This document shows, in pieces, positions 27,501 through 35,978 of a stretch of DNA of 64,000 nucleotides. The translations under genes and the position numbers were made by a program. A model generated the notes under the pieces. The model was not told where the DNA came from and did no database searches. It worked only from the letters and a program-made list of their open reading frames with translations. Origin of the DNA: JANRIG01 sp033765235 (GTDB taxonomy: Bacteria > Bacteroidota > Bacteroidia > Cytophagales > UBA9547); contig JANRIG010000023.1 in NCBI GenBank assembly GCA_033765235.1, positions 248,001-312,000 of the forward strand. The letters are read 5' to 3'. Position 1 is the stretch's first letter, and every line of letters starts with the position of its first letter.

Positions 27501-28685
27501 TTACATATTGTTAATAACCCACTTCATCTCATTTGTGATACATTCTTCTACAGACATTGTTGTGTCCTTAGGCAATACATCCCAAGTATATGTCTCTACC
27601 TCCAAATGATTTGTAATCAAGTTTTTTTTATTTATATTAAGTACTTCTAAGATATCGCTCTGTGTACTTCTCAGTTTGCCGTAAGCAGATGCAAATATTG
27701 GCACATGGTAGTGTATCCGCCACTCGGCTGCATTTATATTATTTATCTGCTCCATGGCATTGGGCATGTCCGGGTAATATACCATGAGCCCATCATGGTT
27801 TCGTTGCACTACCTGATGCAGGTATGTAGACTCTTGGAAGGGCATTAATATTTCCACTTGTTTTTGTCTGTCTGAAATGTTGTTTGATAAAATAATTTTG
27901 AGAGCTGCACTTATTTGTATTTTTCCGATATATATTCCCTGCCTTAATATTGCATCTATGATTTGTGCATGATTTTCATATTCCACTGCTATATGGCACA
28001 CATCGTAGCAGAGCCTTATGTGTGTTATGATAATATCATCGTAATCGGGTCGTTTTAAGTGAGCCTTTGCTTGGGGTAATAAAATATTGGTATAAAAATC
28101 AAGAAATTCTGCTCCATTTCTTAGTACTCCGTCCGGCTCGGGCTCTATGTCGAGGTGTATGGTTTTGCCCGTTGATTCATAAATATTGTGCAAATGCAAT
28201 GCTACTTCGATTAGTTTTTGTGCGGCATTGATTTTTATTTCGTACAATGTATTGGATGGGTACCAATATTTATAGGATATTGGTGAGGTAGATATGCCTG
28301 CTTCAGGAGTATCTGATATTTGTGCCAAAATATTGGCAAGTATGTTGGTATACAGCACCCTATCATGGCTGAGCCAGTCGGGCGAGTGCACTTTGTCTTT
28401 TACCACCGCGCCATGAAATCCGCCATATGGAAAACCATTTATAGTGAATACATAAGTATTAGTTTGTTGCATCCATTGTGTGAGTTGATGAATATTTGCC
28501 TTTTCATGCAGGTCGAGTGCAGCAAGATTTGAAAGGCGCAATCCAATTCCAAATTTTTTGTCGGGACAAATATTTTTTTTTATTGATGGAATATATTTTT
28601 GCAACGCTGCAAATGTGTCATGCCATTTCTCTCCGGGGTGTATATTAGTACAATAGGTGAGGTGCTGGTCGTTACCAATTTGCAT
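27501..28685 (-). CDS. eboE: EboE-like metabolite traffic protein (xylose-isomerase-like TIM barrel)
   Basis: The 394-residue protein matches EboE, a TIM-barrel protein of the AP endonuclease 2/xylose isomerase superfamily. Visible features are the opening HLTYCTNIHPGEKWHDTFAAL, the region TINGFPYGGFHG near residue 80, the metal-ligand-like IHLDIEPEPDGVLR near 175 and ITHIRLCYDVCHIAVEYEN near 215. It lies 10 bases upstream of eboF on the same strand, a typical ebo order. Its precise reaction is unknown. Confidence 0.82.
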   Translation of the reverse strand: MQIGNDQHLTYCTNIHPGEKWHDTFAALQKYIPSIKKNICPDKKFGIGLRLSNLAALDLHEKANIHQLTQWMQQTNTYVFTINGFPYGGFHGAVVKDKVHSPDWLSHDRVLYTNILANILAQISDTPEAGISTSPISYKYWYPSNTLYEIKINAAQKLIEVALHLHNIYESTGKTIHLDIEPEPDGVLRNGAEFLDFYTNILLPQAKAHLKRPDYDDIIITHIRLCYDVCHIAVEYENHAQIIDAILRQGIYIGKIQISAALKIILSNNISDRQKQVEILMPFQESTYLHQVVQRNHDGLMVYYPDMPNAMEQINNINAAEWRIHYHVPIFASAYGKLRSTQSDILEVLNINKKNLITNHLEVETYTWDVLPKDTTMSVEECITNEMKWVINNM

Positions 28686-28717
28686 ATGATATTTTTCTTA
28701 CAATAATAGACAAAATA

Positions 28718-29431
28718 TCATTGAGCAGTAGAAATATACTTGATAAGCATGCGCTTGGCGATAGGCAAAAAACTTTCGCCCATAGGGCAGTTTACTTTGC
28801 TTTCTATAACGTATGTGGCCGGATTTGGCTTAGGCAATGTTTTTAATAAATCTAATTTGATAGCCTCGTAAGTATTGGATATAGAGATGGTGCGCGTATC
28901 TATAAAGGTGGTGTGAATAGCTCTGTATTTTTCATTAGCATTTTGAAATATGGACACCTCATAGTTATATACATGTGCTTCTTTTTTTTCGTTTTCTTTG
29001 ATGAGCAAATAGCCTTCATCAATACTGAGAGGCACTATACCTACAGGATTTATAGTCATATTGCTTTCAAAATATTCATATATTTCTTTACCTTCAGACA
29101 GGTTTTGCTCAAATTTTGGGATTGAGTAATTTATGATTGCTTCTATCTCGTTCATTGTTTCGTCATCTTCTATAATTTTTTCATACAGCACTTTCATGTT
29201 TTCAAAATCTGTATTGGATAGTCGCTCAGGAAAGTTTTCTTTGAGCAACTGCTTTTGGTCGCGCAATATGAGTAGGTTTTGATAATGAAATATTAGGTCT
29301 GAAAACATTGGATACAATTTATATCTGTCGAAGTTGTTTTTTACTTCTTTGAGGTATGCAAGCAGAATATATTTTTTGTATTCAAAATCTATTAAGCCCT
29401 CGGTTAACCAATTATTAGTAAGCGATTTCAT
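28718..29431 (-). CDS. Conserved-looking protein of unknown function upstream of eboE
   Basis: I do not recognise this 237-residue protein. The N-terminal half is helical and charged, with many Tyr, Leu and Glu residues; the second half has strand-like segments such as NPVGIVPLSIDEGYLLIKEN and AHVYNYEVSIF, and it ends MGESFLPIAKRMLIKYIS. It has no signal peptide or membrane segment and is probably cytoplasmic. It is 32 bases upstream of eboE on the same strand and might be co-transcribed. It does not resemble EboA or EboB as far as I can tell. Confidence 0.6.
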   Translation of the reverse strand: MKSLTNNWLTEGLIDFEYKKYILLAYLKEVKNNFDRYKLYPMFSDLIFHYQNLLILRDQKQLLKENFPERLSNTDFENMKVLYEKIIEDDETMNEIEAIINYSIPKFEQNLSEGKEIYEYFESNMTINPVGIVPLSIDEGYLLIKENEKKEAHVYNYEVSIFQNANEKYRAIHTTFIDTRTISISNTYEAIKLDLLKTLPKPNPATYVIESKVNCPMGESFLPIAKRMLIKYISTAQ

Positions 29432-29519
29432 GGCAATATATGTTAATCTAATGTAAACATAATATTACGAAATTGTTAACAAAAAAACAAGTACAAAGCC
29501 TAAAATTTTATATTATTCT

Positions 29520-30269
29520 CTATTTCATACCCTTGAAAACGGTATGCGTGTACAAGCCCCACTTGGCAAGCCTGTATGTAATAGACACTCTTAGTACTCC
29601 CAATCCATACTTCACGCTTCGTTTGAAGTTGATAGAACTTGCTTCTTTAAAATATTTGGTAGGACATGTGACTTCTCCTATGCTGAAGCCTGCCATAGTG
29701 ATTTGCCCAAGCATTTCATTGTCAAATACAAAATCGTCACTATTATTTTCTAATGGCAACTCTGTAAGTACTCTTTTGCTGAATGCTCTATATCCTGTAT
29801 GGTACTCAGCCAGTTTTTGCCCCATCATGATATTTTGAAAAAGCGTTAAAAAACGGTTGGCTATAAACTTGTACATGGGCATACCGCCTATCAATGCCCC
29901 TTTGCCCAATATCCGCGAACCAAGCATGACATCAAACAAGCCTCTGGCTATGGGGTATATCATAGCTTCGAGCAGTAGTGGTGTGTATTGATAGTCGGGG
30001 TGTAGCATTACTACAATATCAGCCCCTGATTCTAAAGCAGCTTTGTAGCATGTTTTTTGGTTGCCTCCGTAGCCTCTGTTTTCAGGATGTCGTATTACTT
30101 TGCTTATACCAAGCCTCTTAGCTTCTTCTGAGGTGTGGTCTTTAGAAAAATCATCCACTAATATCACTTCATCTACAATATTAAAAGGTATTTCTTGATA
30201 TGTTTTTTGTAAGGTGATGGCAGCATTATAAGCAGGCATAACCACTATTATTTTTTTATCGTCTATCAT
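29520..30269 (-). CDS. Polyprenol-phosphate sugar transferase (DPM1-like family 2 glycosyltransferase)
   Basis: The 249-residue GT-A enzyme is close to dolichol/undecaprenol-phosphate mannosyl- or glucosyltransferases: VVMPAYNAAITLQ (residues 10-22), VDEVILVDDFSKDHT, HPENRGYGGNQKTCY and the metal site VVMLHPDYQYTP. It lacks the C-terminal membrane spans of some relatives and so is probably peripheral. It would load a lipid carrier with a sugar for use in glycan or protein modification at the envelope. It lies 9 bases after the EVE gene on the same strand. Confidence 0.85.
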   Translation of the reverse strand: MIDDKKIIVVMPAYNAAITLQKTYQEIPFNIVDEVILVDDFSKDHTSEEAKRLGISKVIRHPENRGYGGNQKTCYKAALESGADIVVMLHPDYQYTPLLLEAMIYPIARGLFDVMLGSRILGKGALIGGMPMYKFIANRFLTLFQNIMMGQKLAEYHTGYRAFSKRVLTELPLENNSDDFVFDNEMLGQITMAGFSIGEVTCPTKYFKEASSINFKRSVKYGLGVLRVSITYRLAKWGLYTHTVFKGMK

Positions 30270-30278
30270 TATTTTATG

Positions 30279-30686
30279 TCAACTTTCAGAAAGTTGCAAA
30301 ATTGTATCAAATTCTTCTTTTTTCAAAGGCATAACCGATAATCTGCCATTTTTTATTAATATCAATTGCTGTAGTTCAGGGTGTTTTTTTATGGTTTCGA
30401 GTGTCACTGCTTTTTTTAGTTTTTGGTAAGGAGCCATTTCTACCACTACCCATTCACCGCTGTCTGCCGTAGGGTCCGGGTAATGTTCTTTCACTACCTT
30501 GGCTATTCCTACCACTTCTTTGCCTATATTGCTATGGTAAAACAGCACCAAGTCGTTCTCTTTCATAGCTTTAAGATTATTTCTGGCTTGATAGTTGCGC
30601 ACCCCTTCCCATATTGTCTTTTTATCTTTTTCCAAATGGTGGTAGCCATATACATCGGGCTCAGATTTTGCTAACCAATAGTTCAT
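30279..30686 (-). CDS. EVE domain protein
   Basis: The 135-residue protein is a stand-alone EVE domain (PUA-like fold related to YTH). It opens YWLAKSEPDVYGY and continues TIWEGVRNYQARNNLKAMKENDLVLFYHS, which is diagnostic, with WVVVEMAPYQKLKKAVTL after it. EVE domains bind modified bases in DNA or RNA and are often found in defence or nucleic-acid-modification settings. No restriction or modification gene is nearby, so a housekeeping role is at least as likely. Confidence 0.88.
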   Translation of the reverse strand: MNYWLAKSEPDVYGYHHLEKDKKTIWEGVRNYQARNNLKAMKENDLVLFYHSNIGKEVVGIAKVVKEHYPDPTADSGEWVVVEMAPYQKLKKAVTLETIKKHPELQQLILIKNGRLSVMPLKKEEFDTILQLSES

Positions 30687-30764
30687 AGTATTTGTATAAT
30701 GAATATTATTAATTTTTTTAACAATTTTGCATCATTAATGTTATAGGGCAAAGGTTAAAATTTT

Positions 30765-31187
30765 ATGTCAATATTTATCATGATTAAGAAAAAATTTGGG
30801 TTTAGTGTGGTCAATTGCTTGGCATGTATGCTTATGATCTGGTGGCTATTTAGAGAGTGTATAGACATTAATTCATCCTTTACTATTGTTGCGTTGGATT
30901 TTGTAGGGCTTTTAGTATGCATATTTTCATTCATACGTATGAGAGAGAGTATGAATGGTATGTATAAAGTGTTGGATATGTGCACTATATATTATGCTTC
31001 TATTTTTTTTATGTTTTTTTGGTTCATAAGATTGCTTGTGATAGGCTGGAATATAGTGTACAGACATGAAAGTGACATGTTGGAGCTTGTAGTGGTACTT
31101 ATCATATTTATAAATATGGTATCTGTGTTTGTACATATAGAAAAAGAAAACTTTAATAATCTCGACAAAATAGAGCAAGAGTATTAA
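30765..31187 (+). CDS. Small membrane protein of unknown function
   Basis: The 140-residue protein has about four predicted membrane segments (near residues 12-28, 38-56, 75-95 and 105-122) and a charged tail ending EKENFNNLDKIEQEY. I do not recognise a family. The start ATG at 30765 is followed by a second at 30780, and either could be used. It is the first gene read rightward after the leftward block and is 86 bases before the SAM hydroxide adenosyltransferase gene. A frame on the opposite strand is less likely to be coding. Confidence 0.5.
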   Translation: MSIFIMIKKKFGFSVVNCLACMLMIWWLFRECIDINSSFTIVALDFVGLLVCIFSFIRMRESMNGMYKVLDMCTIYYASIFFMFFWFIRLLVIGWNIVYRHESDMLELVVVLIIFINMVSVFVHIEKENFNNLDKIEQEY

Positions 31188-31273
31188 ATTATATTGTTTC
31201 GCCATATTATTATTATACAATTTTTTTCTTTGTCGCATTAATATATTTATTTGTTGTCTGATATCAACCGCAA

Positions 31274-32059
31274 ATGGCTATCATCACTCTTACTACTGAT
31301 ATGGGCACACGAGACCATTATGTGGCTGCATTAAAGGCTAAAATATTAATGATTGACATTGAAGCAAAAATCGTTGATATCACCCATGATATTGAGCACT
31401 ATAATATAAGCCATGCAGCGTATGTGCTCAAAGCAGTGTACGGTGATTTTCCTAAAGGCACTATTCACCTATTATCTGTAGGTGCTCATGATAATGCAGG
31501 GCATAAATATTTGGCAGCAAAAATAGAAGAATACTATTTTACAGCTCCAGACAATGGAGTGCTGTCTCTGCTATATGATGGTGATATACAAGCGCGTATC
31601 ATATCCGATGCCACTGCAAATACCCCCTTTCCTGAAAAAAATATTATGGCTGTATATGCTGCAAAGTTATCTGTTACTCCTGACATTGACAAAATTGGAA
31701 AACCCTATACGAACATAAAAAAACTGCTTCAAAGAAATATAATCAAAAATAAAAACATCATTAAAGGATGTGTGATACATGGCGATATTTATGGAAATTG
31801 CGTCACTAATATCACCTTCAAAGATTTTGATGAAATATGTGCCGGCAGAAAATATTTGATATCATTTGGAAGAAACACCGCAGAAAATATCAATAATCAC
31901 TATTATGAAATAGAACATGGGCAATATGGACTAATATTCAATGATGCCGGCAACTTAGAGATATTCATACAATCTGGGAGTGCAAAACAGCTTTTAGGAC
32001 TCAGGTATGACATATCAGATGCCACAACTGTTTCGGTGTCATTTTTTCCGGATATATAG
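31274..32059 (+). CDS. S-adenosyl-L-methionine hydroxide adenosyltransferase (DUF62)
   Basis: The 261-residue enzyme of the SAM hydroxide/halide adenosyltransferase family splits SAM into adenosine and methionine using water or hydroxide. The opening ITLTTDMGTRDHYVAALKAKIL with Asp9 is diagnostic, as are APDNGVLSLL and GCVIHGDIYGNCVTNI. It has no signal peptide and is cytosolic. It is convergent with the photolyase gene, with stops almost touching (2 bases apart). The physiological role of the family, perhaps SAM turnover, is not settled. Confidence 0.88.
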   Translation: MAIITLTTDMGTRDHYVAALKAKILMIDIEAKIVDITHDIEHYNISHAAYVLKAVYGDFPKGTIHLLSVGAHDNAGHKYLAAKIEEYYFTAPDNGVLSLLYDGDIQARIISDATANTPFPEKNIMAVYAAKLSVTPDIDKIGKPYTNIKKLLQRNIIKNKNIIKGCVIHGDIYGNCVTNITFKDFDEICAGRKYLISFGRNTAENINNHYYEIEHGQYGLIFNDAGNLEIFIQSGSAKQLLGLRYDISDATTVSVSFFPDI

Positions 32060-32061
32060 CA

Positions 32062-33372
32062 TTATTTTATTTTAGAATATGCCTCCAAAGTACGGCGGCG
32101 TGCAAAATCATGGTCTACTATTGCACTTTGTACATAACTAATATCTTGGTGCTCGGGCACCCACTTTTTGATGTATTCCATGTTGTTGTCAAATTTTAAG
32201 GTTTGCAGCATGGGGTTAAATATTCTAAAATATGGTGCTGCATCGCAGCCACATCCTGCACACCACTGCCAGCCCCCATTGTTTGCAGCAAGATCATAAT
32301 CCATTAACTTTTTGGCAAAATATGCTTCACCCCATCTCCAGTCTGTGAGTAGATGTTTGGTAAGAAAGCTTGCTACTATCATACGTACTCTATTGTGCAT
32401 ATATCCTGTAGCATTGAGCTCTCTCATGCCTGCATCTACTATGGCATATCCTGTGTTGCCTTCGCACCACTTTATAAATTCTGCTTCATTATTCCTCCAT
32501 GATATATATTCATAGGCAGGTTTGAATGCTTGCTTGGTTACTATTGGAAAATGCCACAATATCATCATATAAAACTCACGCCAAATGAGCTCATTCAAAA
32601 ATGTTTCGTTAAGTGTATGTGCTTTTGTTGCCAGCTGGCGTATGCTTATTGTACCAAATCTGAGGTGCACACTGAGTTGAGATGTGCCTTTTACAGCAGG
32701 ATAGTTGCGTGTTTCGTTATAGGTTTTTATCAAACTATCATCTACCGCTATATTGGGCAATTGGTAGGTGCAGTGCCTAAAGCCTATCGCTTGCAATTCT
32801 ATAGGTTCGGCTTTTATATTTTTTATGAATGCATCATAATATTTGTGTGTGGGATATGATTTGAGATAAAAATCATTGAGTTTGGCCTTCCAGCGCTTGC
32901 TGTATGGGGTGAATACTGTGAATGGTGACGAGTCGTCTTTGAGCACCTCGTTGTACTCAAATATTACTTGGTCTTTGTAAGTATTAAATTTGATACCATA
33001 CGATTCTAAATATCCATACGCCTCTTTGTCTCTTTGTATAGCATAGGGCTCATAGTCGTGGTTGGCATATACATTTGCAATATTGTATGCAGATACCAAT
33101 TTTTTCCATACATCTGTAGGGGTGCCATGGCATATCAAAAGAGTGGTGCCCAAGTCAGTTAGATTTTTATAAAGATTTAAAATTGTATCGTATATGTAAT
33201 TGACTCTCTTGTCATATTTGTCGTCCAGTTTTTCTAAAATATTAGCATCAAATATAAAAATAGGCAATACCGGTAATCCTGATTTAAGTGCATAGTACAA
33301 TGCAGCATTGTCGTGCAACCTAAGGTCGCGACGAAACCAGAAAATATTTATAAGTTGTTTCATTATAGGCAT
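32062..33372 (-). CDS. phr: Deoxyribodipyrimidine photolyase / cryptochrome family
   Basis: The 436-residue flavoprotein uses blue light to split UV-induced pyrimidine dimers. The N-terminal domain opens INIFWFRRDLRLHDNAAL, and the FAD-binding domain contains LNELIWREFYMMILWHFP, NATGYMHNRVRMI, DWRWGEAYFAKKLMDYDLAANNGGWQW and PYFRIFNPMLQ. The CAGCGC stretch before DAAPYFR carries extra cysteines relative to the common AASTG/AAGTG form. The start could be 33372 or the Met four codons later (33363). It is divergent from the membrane glycosyltransferase gene, 30 bases between starts. Confidence 0.9.
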   Translation of the reverse strand: MPIMKQLINIFWFRRDLRLHDNAALYYALKSGLPVLPIFIFDANILEKLDDKYDKRVNYIYDTILNLYKNLTDLGTTLLICHGTPTDVWKKLVSAYNIANVYANHDYEPYAIQRDKEAYGYLESYGIKFNTYKDQVIFEYNEVLKDDSSPFTVFTPYSKRWKAKLNDFYLKSYPTHKYYDAFIKNIKAEPIELQAIGFRHCTYQLPNIAVDDSLIKTYNETRNYPAVKGTSQLSVHLRFGTISIRQLATKAHTLNETFLNELIWREFYMMILWHFPIVTKQAFKPAYEYISWRNNEAEFIKWCEGNTGYAIVDAGMRELNATGYMHNRVRMIVASFLTKHLLTDWRWGEAYFAKKLMDYDLAANNGGWQWCAGCGCDAAPYFRIFNPMLQTLKFDNNMEYIKKWVPEHQDISYVQSAIVDHDFARRRTLEAYSKIK

Positions 33373-33390
33373 TAACTACAAAACTGTGAT

Positions 33391-33398
33391 TATGTTTG
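33391..33398 (+). promoter_or_regulatory. Candidate -7 promoter element close to the glycosyltransferase start
   Basis: TATGTTTG matches TAnnTTTG and ends only four bases before the ATG at 33403. If used, transcription would start at or just inside the start codon, giving a leaderless or shorter message. The spacer region contains no clear -33 motif. Confidence 0.3.
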
Positions 33399-33402
33399 TA
33401 AT

Positions 33403-34485
33403 ATGATAATAGTAATTGTATCTGCTATACTTTATATATTTTTTTTAATAATTTCATTAATTACTTGGATAAGGATAAAAAATATTGATGTCACAAAAGA
33501 TATTGATAATTTGCCATTTGTAAGTATAGTGGTAGCCTGCAGAGATGATTATCACAAGCTGGACAACCTTATTTGCTCTATGGAGCTATTGCAATATCCG
33601 CACCATTTATTTGAAATAATAGTTGTAGATGATCATTCTGCGAAAATATATTATTATGAAAAAAAAAATATAGAAATAAAACAACTAAAAAATAGCGGTA
33701 TAGGTAAAAAAGCAGCCATATACACAGGTATAATGGCTTCAAAGGCAGATATCATTGTATGTACAGATGCTGATTGTGAAGTGCAGAGCACTTGGTTGCT
33801 CCATTATGCTAAAATATTTGAAAACAATGATATAAACCTTGCATTTGGTGCTGTTATGTATAGTGGTACACATTTATTTGAAAAAATGCAGCAAATTGAG
33901 TTTGCCTCATTGGTAGGCTCAGCGGCAGTCACTCATAAATGGGGGTTACCCACCATGTGCAATGCTGCCAATGTAGCATACAGAAAAAATGCATATTTAT
34001 CTGTAATAAATGATTTGCCAAACGACTTACCCTCAGGCGACGACGAATTTTTGATGCATCAATTATATAAAAATAATCCTAAATCGGTCGTATATATAAA
34101 ATCCAATACTCATGTAGTATGTACACGAGCTTGTAGAAATATAATAGAGCTATACCATCAGCGTATGCGCTGGGCATCCAAATGGGAGCATTACACACTG
34201 AGCCATGTGCAGTGGATAGCATTGTTTGTATTATTTTCAAATATTTCTTATATAGTTATTGGCGTCATATCATTATTTGAAATATATTATTTGGTATATA
34301 TATTGATACGTGCAATATTAGAATATGTATTTTTACGCAAGGTGATGGTGCTTGGAGGTCAGCGTATTAATTTACTTGCTTTCCTTATATTGCAATTGGT
34401 GTATCCGTATTATGTGATATTTTTTGCAATTGCAGGGAGGTTTAAAAAATTTAATTGGAAAAATCGTAATTTGCATTCGCGTTGA
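33403..34485 (+). CDS. Membrane-bound family 2 glycosyltransferase with QxxRW motif
   Basis: The 360-residue protein has an N-terminal membrane span (about residues 3-25), a cytoplasmic GT-A domain with VSIVVACRDDYHKL, VVDDHSAK, the DxD-like TDADCE and a GDDEF acceptor motif, then YHQRMRWASKW (the QxxRW signature of processive synthases), and a cluster of about three C-terminal membrane spans. This architecture fits a synthase of a surface polysaccharide or glycolipid with built-in transfer. Its stop overlaps the next gene as TTGA, and an ABC permease follows, suggesting a short operon. Confidence 0.85.
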   Translation: MIIVIVSAILYIFFLIISLITWIRIKNIDVTKDIDNLPFVSIVVACRDDYHKLDNLICSMELLQYPHHLFEIIVVDDHSAKIYYYEKKNIEIKQLKNSGIGKKAAIYTGIMASKADIIVCTDADCEVQSTWLLHYAKIFENNDINLAFGAVMYSGTHLFEKMQQIEFASLVGSAAVTHKWGLPTMCNAANVAYRKNAYLSVINDLPNDLPSGDDEFLMHQLYKNNPKSVVYIKSNTHVVCTRACRNIIELYHQRMRWASKWEHYTLSHVQWIALFVLFSNISYIVIGVISLFEIYYLVYILIRAILEYVFLRKVMVLGGQRINLLAFLILQLVYPYYVIFFAIAGRFKKFNWKNRNLHSR

Positions 34486-34736
34486 CAGAACTTCAATATC
34501 AAATATTAGATGAGTTGTACTTTATGGTTCATTACAATGATTTAGCGAATACTTTGCAAATGGACGATGAAGTTTTAATACGCGAATTATGTATATTGAT
34601 ACAAAAGCAATGGGTTGACTATTACAAAACAGTAGATGGAATAAAATCACCGGATATTGAAAATTGGACTCATTATTTAAAACAATATTATTATTTGGCA
34701 TCTAAAAGCGGGTTGCTCGTACACAATAGCAGATAA
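34482..34736 (+). CDS. Small conserved-context protein of unknown function
   Basis: The 84-residue protein begins TELQYQILDELYFMVHYNDLA and looks like a compact helical domain, possibly a winged-helix-like fold, with no membrane segment. I do not recognise it. The start is probably TTG at 34482, sharing bases with the upstream glycosyltransferase stop (TTGA), which implies translational coupling; the first internal Met is 14 residues in. It ends three bases before the permease start. Confidence 0.5.
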   Translation: MTELQYQILDELYFMVHYNDLANTLQMDDEVLIRELCILIQKQWVDYYKTVDGIKSPDIENWTHYLKQYYYLASKSGLLVHNSR

Positions 34737-34739
34737 TCT

Positions 34740-35972
34740 GTGAATAAAAATCAAGAAATAATATATTCCCCTAACTACTATGCACGCCAACGGTTGTATG
34801 GAAATAAACCTGCCATGGCGGGGGGGTTTATTATATTATTGTGTACTGTACTGGCACTACTCGGCTATCTTGTAATGCCCGACTCTACGCCCAATGCCAA
34901 TGACGGTGCCGTGCAAATACAAAAGCAACTACCGGGCTTTAAAACTTATCTTATCAAACGCAAAAGAAACATTGATATAGAAGAAAGAAATATAATACAA
35001 AAAATGTTTATAGGTCAGGAGAGTAAATATACCATATTGCCGGTGAAAGAATATCATATCAAAAATTTTGATGTTGAAGTGGTGCCAGATGGGCGTATAC
35101 CTGTGCCTGAAACTTATCCTTTGATAGAAATAATACAACCGGGCAATGGTTTTAATAATTTCAAAAACGAAAAAAATTATAAATATACCGGTAAGTATGT
35201 AGTTTTTTATGATGACAATGGTAAGCTCACCATGCTATCACGAAGGCAATTAGTGAATATATTTCATGAAAATCATTTGGAGGCACGTACATACCTGCTG
35301 GGCACTGATAAAGCCGGGCGCGACTTACTCAGCAGATTGATATTTGGTACTCGCATATCATTAGGTATTGGTTTAGTATCTGTACTTATATCACTATTTT
35401 TAGGTATCACCATTGGCTCTTTGGGCGGATTTTTTGGCGGCACTATTGATAAATTTGTAATGTGGCTCATGACTGTGGTATGGTCTATCCCGGGTATCAT
35501 GCTTGTAATAGCCATATCACTGGCTTTACAGAGCAAGGGCATATGGGTAGCTTTTGTAGCTGTAGGTCTCACCACATGGGTGGAAATATCCAGAGTGGTA
35601 AGAGGTGAGATATTGGCCATCAAAGAAAAGACTTACATAGAGGCTGCCAGAGCGTTGGGTATCAAAAATTTTAACATCATACTTCGTCATATTTTGCCAA
35701 ACTTGCTGGGTCCTATCATAGTAATAGCCACTTCTAATTTTGCATCCGCTATACTTACCGAAGCGGGTCTTTCATTTTTAGGATTGGGTGTGCAGCCCCC
35801 CATGCCTTCATGGGGTATGATGGTAAACGAGGGTTTTCACTCTATAGGCACTTCTAATAGTTGGCATCTGATACTCTTTCCGGGTTTGGCTATTTGCATA
35901 TTGGTGTTGGCTTTTAATCTATTTGGAAACGGCCTTCGCGATGCATTTGACCCAAAATCAGTAACTAATTAG
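34740..35972 (+). CDS. OppC/DppC-type ABC transporter permease
   Basis: The 410-residue inner-membrane protein has an N-terminal OppC-like segment (YYARQRLYGNKPAMAGGFIIL), a first membrane span, a periplasmic stretch of about 130 residues larger than in standard OppC, and then a BPD-type permease domain. The EAA loop EAARALGIKNFNIILRHILPN (about residue 300) contacts the ATPase, and LGTDKAGRDLLSRLIFG is the usual signature before the second span. The start codon is GTG. No OppB, ATPase or binding-protein gene is adjacent, so this permease must work with parts encoded elsewhere. Confidence 0.87.
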   Translation: MNKNQEIIYSPNYYARQRLYGNKPAMAGGFIILLCTVLALLGYLVMPDSTPNANDGAVQIQKQLPGFKTYLIKRKRNIDIEERNIIQKMFIGQESKYTILPVKEYHIKNFDVEVVPDGRIPVPETYPLIEIIQPGNGFNNFKNEKNYKYTGKYVVFYDDNGKLTMLSRRQLVNIFHENHLEARTYLLGTDKAGRDLLSRLIFGTRISLGIGLVSVLISLFLGITIGSLGGFFGGTIDKFVMWLMTVVWSIPGIMLVIAISLALQSKGIWVAFVAVGLTTWVEISRVVRGEILAIKEKTYIEAARALGIKNFNIILRHILPNLLGPIIVIATSNFASAILTEAGLSFLGLGVQPPMPSWGMMVNEGFHSIGTSNSWHLILFPGLAICILVLAFNLFGNGLRDAFDPKSVTN

Positions 35973-35978
35973 TGCTAT

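Noticed and set aside
30279..30686. EVE protein as part of a defence island
   Set aside because: No restriction, modification or other defence gene is next to it.
30755..30985. Leftward frame opposite the small membrane protein
   Set aside because: It has no motif or good start context; the rightward frame has a consistent four-span pattern.
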